This document shows, one piece after another, positions 26,859 through 36,667 of a stretch of DNA of 64,000 bases. Made by a program: the position numbers and the translations under genes. The stretch's first letter is position 1. Each line of letters begins with the position of its first letter. This DNA comes from CAZRGV01 sp964599655 (GTDB taxonomy: Bacteria; Planctomycetota; Planctomycetia; Isosphaerales; Isosphaeraceae). The stretch lies in the NCBI GenBank assembly GCA_964599655.1, contig CAZRGV010000005.1, forward strand, positions 1 to 64,000. The letters run 5' to 3'. The notes under the pieces were generated by a model. It was not told the DNA's origin. It saw only the letters and a list, made by a program, of their open reading frames with translations, and did no database searches.

Positions 26859-29263
26859 TCAACAGGGATGGCGGAGCGGTGATGACGGGATCGGCCCGCC
26901 TTGCGCGACCACTGGCGCCCGGCACGGGACCCGGCGACGACCGCGCTGGCCGGGTGCGCGTAGGTCTTGCCCTGGAGCACGAAGGAGCCGGATCCGAATA
27001 CGACAGGCAGCGAGCTGGCCAACCTCGCGACGACCGAGTTGGAATCGGGCCGACCGATCAGGAGCAAGTGCCTCGTCGAGCGTTCCTCGTCGGTCAACTC
27101 GGCGTCGGAACGGATCGGCACGGTGATGTTGCTCCATCGGCGCCGGATCTGGTCTTGAAGTCGCGTGGCCGCCTCGCGCTGGGCGTCCTCCTGCTTGAGG
27201 GTTCCGTAAACGATCAGTGCCTGATCGGGCTCATGCTCGAAGGCGTCGACCGACCAGAACCGGCCCGAAGTCCATCGGGCGAAAGGCTGTTCTCCGAGTC
27301 GGGGCAGGGCGTCCTGACCAAGCCATGCGTCTCGTTCGGTCTTGAGCGACCTTCCAAGCACCTTCTCGGCGGCGTCGAAGAACTCGCGAGCCGAGACGGG
27401 CTTCCCCGCGTGATCCCGTCCGAAGCCATCCATGAAGAGATCAAACTTGGACGAGCCAATGAGGCGTCGCAGTTCCGCCAGGATCAGCACGCCCTTACCG
27501 GCGGCGATATCGTACCACTCGTCGCGTCGAAGGTCGGGCTGGATCTCGCTGAGAGCCAGGTCGCGGCCGAGTCTTGCTCTGGCGGCGAGGTAGCGAGAGC
27601 AGGGACCAAAGTGCGCGACCGCGAGCCGGTCGCGATCCGCCCTGGAGAGTCTCTCCTCCTTGGATTTGTGTCGGAGCGCATTCTCGAGGGAGACAAGGCG
27701 CTCGCAATCGGCGAAAGCCGCGGCGAGCCAGATGTCGGCGTCGGACTCGGGAAGGATGGTCCCGTGCCAGGCGGGCGTGTGCGCCGCCGCGATGGCGGGC
27801 GCGCTCGCGGTCGAGGATGGTCCCCGAAGATCGACGGCCTTCGTTTCCACCGGGGATGACGAGGGTGGCTCAGCGCGGAGGAGTGTCCAGTCGTTCGGCA
27901 CCAGTGAGCGGATCTCGGGGTAACGCTCGCGCTCGGACGGAGTTGGCTCCCAGACGCGGCCGAGCGGCGGACCGAAGACGGCGATGGTCGTAAGCGATCG
28001 GGCCAAGTCGGTTGTGGTGACCTTGGCGTCCAGTGAGGGGAACGCCGACAGAGGTGGAGTTGTAAACGCCTCCATGCCGAATTCCGCGTTGATCTTTCCC
28101 TTGTGCTTGTCGAAAAGAGCGAGCCAGGCGCGGTCGCGGTCGTGAGGACGAAAGACGACGTTGGCGGGCTTTCCCTGCGGGCCCGGCACGGTTTCCAGGC
28201 GAACTTGAAGATCCTTGGCGTTGTTGCAGCCCCAGTAGAATCCTTCCGTGCCGCCATACCACTGATTCTTGCTGCTCCGCCAGAGTCGCGATGTGTGTGT
28301 GCCCAGCTCGAACATGGCGATTTCGTTGGTTCGGGTATCAGCCATGAGCCACTCATTCGAGTATAAACCGTTGTTTTGATTCGAAAGGATGGCGACGGCG
28401 TCGTCGATGGAATCGGCGTATTGCACGGCGCGTCGGATGCGGGAACAGAGCGGCGTGCCGTCGATGTCGAAGGCGGTCTGGTGGAGCGTGGTCTCGCACA
28501 CAATTAATCCACTGTCATTCATATAGTAATCCATACCACTCATGATGCCGCCGGGAAACGTTTGCATCAGAACCCGATGGCCCTTCGAGGGGTTGATGTC
28601 GACCCAGACGTTGAAGTGCTGGGCGTGGAAGAGATTCCACATGGTGATATGGCCGATCACGACCTTGCCATCGGCGGTGGCCGGGCCCGTGGCGACGAAG
28701 GCGCTACAATGCGACTCGGGCTCGGTTCGACGGGTGGTTTCGGGCGGTTCCCGGAAGACGCGGCCCTCGAGTCCTGTGGCGGTGGCGTCGAGTGCCTCGT
28801 CAACGAAGGTGGATTCGATCTCGGAGTTGATCGCGACGACGTCGAGGAAATCCACGGGGCGGCCGTCGACGTGGGCTCCGCCTGCGGCCGCGCCGTCGGC
28901 GATGCCCTTCATCTCTTCGAGATATTCCTTGTCGTAGCGTCGAAGGAACAGGGCATTGGCCAGGTTGCGAAGCTCTCGCCAGCCGTCGCTGGGCGATTTC
29001 GGAGCGCGGTAGCGGGCCAACGTCTGAATATAGTCTCGGATTTCGGATGCCAGAAGCCGACCATGCTGGTATCCGCGTTCGTAAGGCTCACCCTCGATGT
29101 GGAGCACGATCCAACCGTCCTGCGGGTAGCGATAGGCTGGTCCGTGGCGTCGGACGGCGGCGGGATCGAGCTCGGTGGGTTTGAGCCGGGTTGTGGGAGA
29201 GGCTCCGAGCGTGATTGGCAACGCGAGGAGGAGCAACGCGACGCAGTGATTGAGTGATCGCAT
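26783..29263 (-). CDS. C45-type autoproteolytic acyltransferase/hydrolase, exported
   Basis: An 826-residue exported protein with leader MRSLNHCVALLLLALPITLG. The first half is a C45/phospholipase-B-like Ntn-hydrolase: YERGYQHGRLLASEI, then ESHCSAFVATG, where Cys186 is the likely nucleophile freed by self-cleavage, followed by MDYYMNDSGLIVCETTL and ELGTHTSRLWRSS. The second half, about residues 500-780, is a separate domain of unknown role with LLLIGRPDSNSVVARLA. The start at 29263 is set by AAGGA upstream and the leader. The final 45 residues have an Arg-rich, out-of-frame look, and a better frame continues to 26709, so the 3' end probably carries a frameshift. It converges with the kinase. 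Confidence 0.82.
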   Translation of the reverse strand: MRSLNHCVALLLLALPITLGASPTTRLKPTELDPAAVRRHGPAYRYPQDGWIVLHIEGEPYERGYQHGRLLASEIRDYIQTLARYRAPKSPSDGWRELRNLANALFLRRYDKEYLEEMKGIADGAAAGGAHVDGRPVDFLDVVAINSEIESTFVDEALDATATGLEGRVFREPPETTRRTEPESHCSAFVATGPATADGKVVIGHITMWNLFHAQHFNVWVDINPSKGHRVLMQTFPGGIMSGMDYYMNDSGLIVCETTLHQTAFDIDGTPLCSRIRRAVQYADSIDDAVAILSNQNNGLYSNEWLMADTRTNEIAMFELGTHTSRLWRSSKNQWYGGTEGFYWGCNNAKDLQVRLETVPGPQGKPANVVFRPHDRDRAWLALFDKHKGKINAEFGMEAFTTPPLSAFPSLDAKVTTTDLARSLTTIAVFGPPLGRVWEPTPSERERYPEIRSLVPNDWTLLRAEPPSSSPVETKAVDLRGPSSTASAPAIAAAHTPAWHGTILPESDADIWLAAAFADCERLVSLENALRHKSKEERLSRADRDRLAVAHFGPCSRYLAARARLGRDLALSEIQPDLRRDEWYDIAAGKGVLILAELRRLIGSSKFDLFMDGFGRDHAGKPVSAREFFDAAEKVLGRSLKTERDAWLGQDALPRLGEQPFARWTSGRFWSVDAFEHEPDQALIVYGTLKQEDAQREAATRLQDQIRRRWSNITVPIRSDAELTDEERSTRHLLLIGRPDSNSVVARLASSLPVVFGSGSFVLQGKTYAHPASAVVAGSRAGRQWSRKAGRSRHHRSAIPVDWARKPRGSLSAVSWNEARRPPKSS

Positions 29264-29430
29264 GAGCGCGTTCCTTACGAATCGGACGGGAGAATTGTCG
29301 CGATTGTAAGCGGTGGCGCCCGTGTTGCGAAGTCTCAACCGTGCCAGAAGGCGATCGGCGTGATTGGAGAACGCCGTCGGAGGGCCAGGGGCATTGCGCG
29401 GCTCCGACGGCGAGCGTTACGGACTGGAGT

Positions 29431-30975
29431 TTACTGGTCGTCCACGGACGGGCCGACGACGGGTGGGGGGATGGGGCTGTCACCGCCGGGGGCCATGCCG
29501 GGAAGAGTGAACGGGTTGGGACCGTTGGGGCCTGTTGCGGGGGTTGCCGCTCGCGTGAGGGCTTTGCGGTCGAGCACGAGCTTGCGGTAGGCGTCGCCTG
29601 GCACCACGTAGTACCAGGGGGCGAAACGATCGCTCAGTTCCTTGGCGCGCTTTCGGCCCTCGTCGAGCTTGCGTTGGTATTCGGTCTTCTCGTCCTCTGC
29701 CTTCTTCTCGAGTTCCTTGGTCTTGGCCTGCCGTTCTTCGGCAGTGCGCTGAAAGACATCGATGGGAAGCTCGGAGTCAGCGTCGGTCTTGGGCGGGATG
29801 GGCTTGGGGATGATCTCCGGATCGAACTGAGCGGTGACGAAGAGGTAGCGGCTTTCGACGGCCCCTTCAGGCTTTTCGGCTGACTCGGAGGTGGCTGCGG
29901 GTTTCGCGGAAGCGGAGTTCGTCGGTTCCTTCGACCCGGCGGTCAGGGCTTCGCCGCGGGCGAAGGTGACTTCGCCGAAACGGAGGATGTAGACCACGCC
30001 GTCCGCCTCGGTGACGTAGAGGTCCCCCTCGTTCGAGAGTAGGCGACCCTGGATCAAGTGGAATCCTTTGCTCGCCAGCGAGGCGCGCGATTCGGGACTC
30101 AATGAGATGCCGTTCTCGTCGGCGGCCTTCAGTTCGGCTGTCAGTCCCGGCGGCTTGGGCCGAACGCCGACAATCTTCAGGTCGGCGAGCGTCGAGGTGA
30201 GGGTGGACATCACGTCCTTATTGAGTTGCTCGCCAGGGGCAAGTCCCTCCATGGTCCAGTCTGAGGTGGCATCTTTGCGCTGGGCGGTGAGGAACTCTCC
30301 GACATCGAGGGTTTGTCGCTCGGGATCGATCTTGTGGTTATCGAAGACGGCCACCCGGATCTCTGAGGGCTGAAGCTTGAGGAGATTCGTCTCGATCCAG
30401 TCGGAGAATCGCGTGGAGAGTTCGGCGTTATCGAGCTTGACGCCGTAAACCCGGTTTTGATCGGGCCGACGAACGAAGCGCTGTTCCGGATTGTCGGGGA
30501 CCGGCTTGCCGATGATGAGATCGGCGAGCACCTTATCGGACCGGTCGCGAAGGGTGACGCGCTTTCCGAGTCCGTCAGGGCTGGTGGCCTTGGGGTCGAG
30601 CGGATCGAGGACGCCCATGGCCTTGTGGTCCTCGGGACGGTCGGAACGGATAGCATCCTTGGTCAGGCCGATGATCCACGACGCGGTTTTCGCCAGGCGG
30701 TCCTGAGCGTCGGCGGGATAGTCGTAGTGGGAGGGGATGACCCATCGGCCGTCCTTGAGAGTGACCTTGAAGGGCAGGGGGGAGCCGGTCTCCTGGTCGA
30801 ACTCGACCACCTCGAGGGTGGTGGCGTCCTCCGGCGTGAAGTCGGGGAAGAACGGCTGCCCTTGATCGTTGAATTCCTCGGCCGGCCGGTTGACGGGTCG
30901 AGTGGCCAGGGCGGCGGTCGCCATCAGCAGGGCCGCGACGGCGACGAAGATGGCGGTTTTCTTCAACTCGTGCAT
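29431..30975 (-). CDS. DUF4340 domain protein of the Gld-type ABC cluster
   Basis: A 514-residue protein with an N-terminal membrane helix (KKTAIFVAVAALLMATAALA). The DUF4340 region follows: TTLEVVEFDQETG, FKVTLKDGRWVIPS and LADLIIGKPVPDN, typical beta-strand hairpins. The C-terminal part is charged and coiled-coil-like (AEERQAKTKELEKKAEDEK) and ends in a Pro/Gly-rich tail. DUF4340 proteins usually sit beside GldF/GldG-type ABC transporters, as here: the fusion permease ends 94 bp upstream on the same strand. It is probably an extracytoplasmic accessory. No gliding machinery is implied by this alone. Confidence 0.85.
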   Translation of the reverse strand: MHELKKTAIFVAVAALLMATAALATRPVNRPAEEFNDQGQPFFPDFTPEDATTLEVVEFDQETGSPLPFKVTLKDGRWVIPSHYDYPADAQDRLAKTASWIIGLTKDAIRSDRPEDHKAMGVLDPLDPKATSPDGLGKRVTLRDRSDKVLADLIIGKPVPDNPEQRFVRRPDQNRVYGVKLDNAELSTRFSDWIETNLLKLQPSEIRVAVFDNHKIDPERQTLDVGEFLTAQRKDATSDWTMEGLAPGEQLNKDVMSTLTSTLADLKIVGVRPKPPGLTAELKAADENGISLSPESRASLASKGFHLIQGRLLSNEGDLYVTEADGVVYILRFGEVTFARGEALTAGSKEPTNSASAKPAATSESAEKPEGAVESRYLFVTAQFDPEIIPKPIPPKTDADSELPIDVFQRTAEERQAKTKELEKKAEDEKTEYQRKLDEGRKRAKELSDRFAPWYYVVPGDAYRKLVLDRKALTRAATPATGPNGPNPFTLPGMAPGGDSPIPPPVVGPSVDDQ

Positions 30976-31069
30976 CTCAGTTCATCCGTAAGGCCCTGAC
31001 GAGGGTCAAGGGCGTTGGTTTTCGGGCCGATCGGGAGACCTACCGATCCATGACCGTCAATTGATGGAC

Positions 31070-34000
31070 TCATGCCAGTCGGCTAGGGTTGGCCCCTCGG
31101 TTTTCTCGACTGGCGCGGATGAAGAAAACGAAGACACCGAGAATCAAGGCGGGCAGGGGGGTTAGCGCGATGGCCTGCGCCCGGACCCGGTTCTGGATGG
31201 CCTCGATGGCCTGCTCACGCCTGGCCTTGCTTTCCTCGATGGCCTGCTTCTTCTCCGCCTCGATTTCGGACTTGATCAGGTCGAGCCGGCGTTGCTCGAC
31301 CTGCTGACGGTAGCGAACCATACTTTCCTTGGTGCGCTCGTCATATTCTTTGCTATTACGGATCTTGTCGACCGCGTCGTCTAGACGCTTCTGGGCGGCT
31401 TCGAGCTGCGACCTGGCATTATCCTCGGCCTTCTGTTCTTCGGCCTGGCTCTTGTCGATATAACGCTTCGACTCGGCTTCCAGAGCGGTGAGCGTGCGGT
31501 GCTTGGGCCGCTTCTTCCGAAGTTCGATGAAGGTTTCGTCACCGGCGAGGGTGTCAACGCAGTTCAGAACGAAGGTCACGTTGTCAAAGTCGAGGAAGTC
31601 GAACGTCGAGGTTGGCTTGCGTCGAAGCTCGAAGAAGCTGTCGGAGATCATGTCGAGGTCGGCGACGGCGATGACGCGGATCTTGGACTTGGCAGCGGTT
31701 TGCTTCGCGTCCTTGCCCTCGGCATGCGCCGGGTCTTGGACCGTGCCTTCGATTTTCGCCGCGAGGGTATAGGGGCGATTGCTCGGGAAGTGGGGTCGTT
31801 CAGGGCGGAGTCGAGAGAGACCGAAGGGTCCTCGCTGGAGCGCCTCGTCGTAGGAGAGTGTTCCACCGAGGTCGTTGGTCCGGAGCAAGGGTGTGAACGT
31901 TGGGTCGCCGGGCATCGCCCGGCTTCGAAGGAGGCCGGGGAAGGGGAGGAAGATTTCTTGAAGCCCGGAACTGATTGGGTCGTTGCCGAAGGGCTCGCTG
32001 GCGCCGCTGCCGCGGCCAATGAAGATGTACTCGACCGGCAACTCGAGCTGCGGGTGGGGATTGTACGGATTCCAGACGATTTCGGTGCGCGGCCATTCGA
32101 TGCCGAGCAAGTCGAGCAAAGGCAGGAGGTTTCCCTTGGGCTCCGGTGGTGGGGCATTGAACATCCCTCCCATCGGGGTTCGGCGCTCTTCCGGAGCCAG
32201 GCTCAGGTTGACGAGAGGCATCGGGTCGAGGAGCAAGAGGGTGGCGCCCCCCTTGCGAATGTATTCGGTGAGGTTCTCGATCTGCTTCTGGGTTAGAGAG
32301 GGCGCCTGGGCCACGAGGACTGCGTCGAAGATCGTGGTCGATTTCTGGGCGCGGACTGTGGGTCTGGCGGAGTTCTCGCCGGTCAGAGCGCTCTGCGCGG
32401 TCAGTTCAGGGACATGCTGGCCGGTGAATCGGCCCTTGAACGTGACCTCGACGGCCGTTTTTGGGAGCGGTCCGCCCGACGCCGAAAGATCAGACGGGTC
32501 GAGGTTGGACAGCTCTGCCAGCGCCTTAGCGACGGCAGGTGCGTCGGCGTTGTAAGGGATCGGCGGAGTGGTCTGACCGTCGAAGGTGAGCGTGAACGTT
32601 CCGCCGTTGGGGATTCCCGAGATGCTGATGGTTTGAACTTCCTCGATCGGAATCGGGACGTCGGCCGAGACGGGGCCGACTTCGTATTGTTTCTTTAGCT
32701 CTTGGACGATCTCCCACTCGGTTTCCTGGGACATCGACTGGAAGTCGAGGCCGCCGAGGAGCTTGGCGTCGGTTTCTAGGATGCCGACGCGCTTTCGCTC
32801 CGAGCCCGAGACCACCCGGATCGATCGGGTCAATTCGTACTCGACCGGCAGGCCGCGATCGAAGAAGGGAACCACGACCTGTTCCAATCCCGACGTGAAG
32901 GCCACGCCCAGATAAAGCTCTTCGGTGGACTGTCGGCCCTCGTTGATGGTCGGAACGCGTTTGGCGGTGATTCCGAAGCGTTTCTCGGCCTCGCGCGCTT
33001 CGTCCGAGTAGCGTCTGGTCTCGACCAGATTGAGGCGGATCTTATCGCCTCCCATCGCGGCGAACTCGCGGAGCGTGTTCAGAAGATCGGCCTTGACTTG
33101 TACGTATTCACGAGGGACTTCCGGACTATAGTAGGCTTGGATGTAGACGGGTCGATCGGTAGGGAGCGACTGAACGAGATCGCGCGAGGGCTTTGAAAGG
33201 GTGTGAAGGCGCTCCTCGGTCGCGTCGACTCGCACGTTGATCCAGCGGCTCACGAGGACGTCGGCGCTGATGAGGGCGAGCACGACAGAGGCAACCCGTA
33301 CCACCGCGTGGATCCAGCGGCCGGCACTCGCCTGGCCCCCCGCCCAGTGCCGTCGACCGAGCAGGACCCGGTTCAGGTAGAGCATGCCGGCTGCCATCGC
33401 GAGGAAATAGACGACCCCCGAGAGCGGTACCACGCCCGTACCGAAGTCGTGGAATTGCGAGGGGATCGAAAGATCCTCGATCACCCGTTGCGTGTTGGTT
33501 CCCGCCAGCGCCGAGGACAGGCCGCCGAACGCTTTTCCGATCCCTGAGAGCCATTTCAAGCCCTGGAGCGAGCTGATCATCTCTCCCACCGGACCCAACC
33601 CACTGGCGAATACCGGCACGGCGCAGAACACCGCGCCCAGAATGAACGCCACCGTGACGTTGGACGAGAGCAACGAGGCGACCATTCCCACAGCGATCAG
33701 CATGACGCCCATCAGCCAGTAGCCGAGGTATGTCGCGGCGATCACACCAAGATCGGGATTGCCCAGCGACTTCAAGAGCGGCACGTGGCCGACCGCCAGA
33801 AAGATCAGGGAAACCGTGTAAATCCCGAGTGCGGCGAGGTACTTCCCGAGCACCACCTCGACATCGTTCGCCGGCAGGGTCAGTAACAGTTCGTCGGTGC
33901 CTTGCCGGCGTTCCTCGGCCCAGATGCTCATCGTCACGGCCGGGATGAAGAACAGCAGCAGGTAGGGCATCCAGGCGTTGAGCGGGTCGAGATTCGCCAG

Positions 34001-34219
34001 GTTGTTGGCGAAGAAGATGGGCTGCCAGAACTCAGCCCAGGAGCAAACCAAAACGAACAAGAAAATAAAAACGTATCCGGTTGGATTACTGAAATAACCG
34101 AGGAAGTTGCGACCAAAGACCGCGCCGACGACGTGCGGGCGGAACGGCGCCGTGAGTCGGCGGCCCGAGCGCTCGGACCGCGACGACGTTTCAGCCTGCT
34201 GGTTTTGAAGCGTGGTCAC
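31070..34219 (-). CDS. GldF-GldG fusion: ABC permease with IFT52-like domain and coiled coil
   Basis: A roughly 1049-residue fusion. The N-terminal third is an ABC-2 permease with about six membrane helices (NPTGYVFIFLFVLVCSWAEF, WMPYLLLFFIPAVTMSIWAE with the EERRQGTDELLLTLP loop). Next is the GldG/IFT52-like domain (ALISADVLVSRWINVRVDAT, LSKPSRDLVQSL, YYSPEVPREYVQV). A separate beta module is inserted at about 32355-32645 (GGTFTLTFDGQTTPP, AVEVTFKGRFTGQ). A long coiled coil (KAEDNARSQLEAAQKRLDDA, RREQAIEAIQNRV) and a final helix near the C-terminus close the protein. The GTG at 34219 has AGAGGGA about 11 bases upstream; an ATG at 34306 is the alternative. It works with the ATPase 130 bp upstream. 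Confidence 0.88.
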   Translation of the reverse strand: MTTLQNQQAETSSRSERSGRRLTAPFRPHVVGAVFGRNFLGYFSNPTGYVFIFLFVLVCSWAEFWQPIFFANNLANLDPLNAWMPYLLLFFIPAVTMSIWAEERRQGTDELLLTLPANDVEVVLGKYLAALGIYTVSLIFLAVGHVPLLKSLGNPDLGVIAATYLGYWLMGVMLIAVGMVASLLSSNVTVAFILGAVFCAVPVFASGLGPVGEMISSLQGLKWLSGIGKAFGGLSSALAGTNTQRVIEDLSIPSQFHDFGTGVVPLSGVVYFLAMAAGMLYLNRVLLGRRHWAGGQASAGRWIHAVVRVASVVLALISADVLVSRWINVRVDATEERLHTLSKPSRDLVQSLPTDRPVYIQAYYSPEVPREYVQVKADLLNTLREFAAMGGDKIRLNLVETRRYSDEAREAEKRFGITAKRVPTINEGRQSTEELYLGVAFTSGLEQVVVPFFDRGLPVEYELTRSIRVVSGSERKRVGILETDAKLLGGLDFQSMSQETEWEIVQELKKQYEVGPVSADVPIPIEEVQTISISGIPNGGTFTLTFDGQTTPPIPYNADAPAVAKALAELSNLDPSDLSASGGPLPKTAVEVTFKGRFTGQHVPELTAQSALTGENSARPTVRAQKSTTIFDAVLVAQAPSLTQKQIENLTEYIRKGGATLLLLDPMPLVNLSLAPEERRTPMGGMFNAPPPEPKGNLLPLLDLLGIEWPRTEIVWNPYNPHPQLELPVEYIFIGRGSGASEPFGNDPISSGLQEIFLPFPGLLRSRAMPGDPTFTPLLRTNDLGGTLSYDEALQRGPFGLSRLRPERPHFPSNRPYTLAAKIEGTVQDPAHAEGKDAKQTAAKSKIRVIAVADLDMISDSFFELRRKPTSTFDFLDFDNVTFVLNCVDTLAGDETFIELRKKRPKHRTLTALEAESKRYIDKSQAEEQKAEDNARSQLEAAQKRLDDAVDKIRNSKEYDERTKESMVRYRQQVEQRRLDLIKSEIEAEKKQAIEESKARREQAIEAIQNRVRAQAIALTPLPALILGVFVFFIRASRENRGANPSRLA

Positions 34220-34349
34220 GTCTGACGATCCCTCTCGATGGGGTCTCTCGTTCCGGAGGCCTGAGAGCCTCGTGGAACGGGTTATCGGTACCTGAATCGT
34301 TCTCATGATCCGCCACGACGCGCCGATGTCGTCGCGACGTCGGGTGTGG

Positions 34350-35084
34350 TCAACTTGCCGCGCCGGCCTGGGTGAGTCGCTGGAACTGGTCCTCGAGGGG
34401 GCGACCATCGGCCACGAGGTCAGCGGGACTGCCGTCGAAGACGATTTGCCCTTCGTGGATGAACAGGACGCGGTCGGCCACCGGTTCCACTTCCTGGAGG
34501 ATATGCGTCGAGACCAGGATGGTTTTCGACTGGCCAAGCTCGCGAATCAGCCGCCGGACGCCACGGATTTGGTTGGGATCGAGGCCGCTGGTGGGCTCGT
34601 CCATGATCAGGACGTCCGGGTCGTGAAGCAGGGCCTGGGCCATGGAGACTCGCTGGCGGTAGCCCTTGGACAACTTGCCGATCGGCTTGTTGGCGACGCT
34701 CGCGAGAGAGCACTGCTCGATCACCGCTTCGATTCGATCCCGGAGGCGTGAACTCGACAGGCCGCGGGCCATTCCGAAAAAACGCAAGAGGCTCAACGGC
34801 GTCATGTCGGGATAGAGCGGGCCGTTTTCGGGCAAATAGCCGAGATGTTCGGCGGCGGCGATCCGATCGGCCTGAACATCGATTCCAGCGATCTTCGCGG
34901 TCCCTCGTGTCGGGGCGATGAAACCCGTCAGAAGTCGCATCGTCGTCGTTTTCCCCGCTCCATTCGGGCCGAGGAAGGCCACGACCTGATTGGCAGGGAT
35001 CTGGAACGAGACGTCGCGGACCGCCAGGAACGATCCGAATTGCTTCCAGAGGCCGTCGGCCTCGATCATCATGGGCGTCGACAT
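34350..35084 (-). CDS. ABC transporter ATP-binding protein (Gld-type)
   Basis: A 244-residue ABC ATPase. Walker A is GPNGAGKTTT near residue 40. The Q-loop region is LGYLPENGPLYPDMT. The signature LSKGYRQRVSMAQAL is near residue 132, Walker B is VLIMDEPTSGLDP, and the H-loop is ILVSTHILQEV. It powers the GldF-GldG fusion encoded next on the same strand and heads the operon ATPase - fusion permease - DUF4340. The ATG at 35084 follows AAGGATT; the longer open frame to 35201 has no site. The transported substrate is unknown. Confidence 0.92.
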   Translation of the reverse strand: MSTPMMIEADGLWKQFGSFLAVRDVSFQIPANQVVAFLGPNGAGKTTTMRLLTGFIAPTRGTAKIAGIDVQADRIAAAEHLGYLPENGPLYPDMTPLSLLRFFGMARGLSSSRLRDRIEAVIEQCSLASVANKPIGKLSKGYRQRVSMAQALLHDPDVLIMDEPTSGLDPNQIRGVRRLIRELGQSKTILVSTHILQEVEPVADRVLFIHEGQIVFDGSPADLVADGRPLEDQFQRLTQAGAAS

Positions 35085-35589
35085 AATCCTTCGCCGTCCT
35101 GGATGATAACTGCTACTCTTGAGTCTCACGCCATGAAACAAAACAGGCCCCGTCGCACGCGGGGTCGGGCGGGGACTGCGTTCGCTGGTAGGGCCCCACA
35201 AGGAGGGACCGGCCCAACCTGGCCCTCATTATGAACAACAAATCGGCTCGAAATCAACCGGACCAACGAATCGCCATCGTTCGAGGCCCCGCAACCACGT
35301 TACGATTCTTCGCGAGGATCGGTTCGAGTTCGTAAGCGAAACCGCGCTCCGAGGTTGCCGTCGAACGCGAGATCCTCCATGATCTCGGATCGGACGACGC
35401 GAGTCAGGTCCAAGGATCGCCATGGCGGTTGGAACCGAATGGCATTTCCGGTTCGCGACACTCAAGGCGGCGAATCAGGCGTGTTGACGAGCCAGCCATG
35501 AGGCCTCGCCGATCGGCGATCTCCCCAGGAAATGGCCAGAGGTTTTTCAGCCCGATGGACCGGTTCGGGATGCAACGAGGAGACGATTG
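35085..35589. other. Divergent intergenic region
   Basis: 505 bp between the ABC operon start (minus) and the Gfo/Idh/MocA start (plus). It must contain both promoters. The short ORFs inside are Arg/Ser-rich and unconvincing. No RNA feature seen. Confidence 0.45.
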
Positions 35590-36627
35590 ATGAGCACGCC
35601 GGCCCCCCTACGAGGCGCCTTGATTGGCTGCGGATTCGTGTCACGGTATCATCTGTCGGCCTGGCAACGCCACGACCGGGCTCGATTGGTGGCAGTCTGC
35701 GACACGAGGCCGGAACGCCTCGACTGGGCCCGGACCCTGGCGCCGGAGGCCCGGACGTACAGCGACGCGTGTGGAATGCTCGAGTCCGAACGCCCCGACT
35801 TTGTCGAGATTTGTACGAGGCCCGATAGTCACCGCGATCTGACCGAGCTCGCCGCGAGGCAAGGAGCGCACGTGCTCTGTCAAAAGCCGGCCGCCGAGCA
35901 TCGAGACGATCTGCTGGCCATGATCGACGCCTGCGAACTGGCGGGTGTCCGGCTGATGATTCACGAGAACTGGCGATTTCGGCCCTGGAATCGCGCCCTT
36001 CGCGAAGCGATCGAGAGTGGAATGATCGGTGTCCCCATTCGACTTCGCCTGGCGCACCGCGATACGCGAGCGCTTCGCCCCGACGGGTTCAAGGATCAAC
36101 CGTATTTTCACGAGATGAATCACTTAATTCTCCTGGAGATGGGTCCCCACCTGATCGACACCGCGCGTTGGCTGCTCGGCGAGGTACAATCGGTTTCGGC
36201 GACGCTCGGCCGCTTCGGTCTGGGCCACGTTGGAGAGGACGTTGCCTGGCTTTCGCTTCGATTCGTCTCGGGAGCCCTCGGGTGGCTCGACATGTCCTGG
36301 TGCGCGACGGCCGATCTGGCTCGTCCGGAATGGGCCCTCAACGAGACCGTCATCGAGGGAACGGAGGCGACTCTGAAACTCCTCCGTGATGGGTCGCTGC
36401 TCAGGATGGGACACAACGGCGAGACCGATCGGCGACCTGTCCCCTTACCCGAGTCCGATTCCGAGGTTTATCTTCAGGGTTACATCGCCACCCAGTCCCA
36501 TTTTCTCGACGGGCTTCTCCAGGGAACCGAACACGAGACCAGCGGCCGAGAGACGCTCAAGACCATGGACATCCTATGGGCTGGCTACCGATCGGCGCGT
36601 GAGCAGCGAACCGTCCAACTTGTGTAG
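35590..36627 (+). CDS. Gfo/Idh/MocA family oxidoreductase
   Basis: A 345-residue NAD(P)-dependent oxidoreductase with Rossmann segment GALIGCGFVSRYHLSAW at residues 9-25. The family EKP motif is replaced by CQKPAAEH (Gln for Glu) near residue 100. Conserved stretches later are YFHEMNHLILLEMGPHLIDTARWLLG, the region with the metal/substrate His pair, and LGWLDMSWCA. The start is the ATG at 35590, just after an in-frame TTG. The Gln in place of Glu is seen in some subfamilies and does not itself imply loss of activity. Its product may serve sugar or cyclitol metabolism. An AT-rich patch begins directly after its stop. Confidence 0.88.
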   Translation: MSTPAPLRGALIGCGFVSRYHLSAWQRHDRARLVAVCDTRPERLDWARTLAPEARTYSDACGMLESERPDFVEICTRPDSHRDLTELAARQGAHVLCQKPAAEHRDDLLAMIDACELAGVRLMIHENWRFRPWNRALREAIESGMIGVPIRLRLAHRDTRALRPDGFKDQPYFHEMNHLILLEMGPHLIDTARWLLGEVQSVSATLGRFGLGHVGEDVAWLSLRFVSGALGWLDMSWCATADLARPEWALNETVIEGTEATLKLLRDGSLLRMGHNGETDRRPVPLPESDSEVYLQGYIATQSHFLDGLLQGTEHETSGRETLKTMDILWAGYRSAREQRTVQLV

Positions 36628-36667
36628 TGTTTTAAAAAACCTTGATTGCTTAAGTATTTATTATTAA

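Noticed and set aside
26629..27126. Extended C-terminus of the kinase past the gap
   Set aside because: It depends on the frame chosen across 18 N, overlaps the C45-type gene antisense and reads as Arg/Ser-rich nonsense.
29431..35084. Idea of gliding motility in this organism
   Set aside because: The Gld-type operon alone is not evidence; the other gliding proteins are absent from the window and such transporters are widespread.
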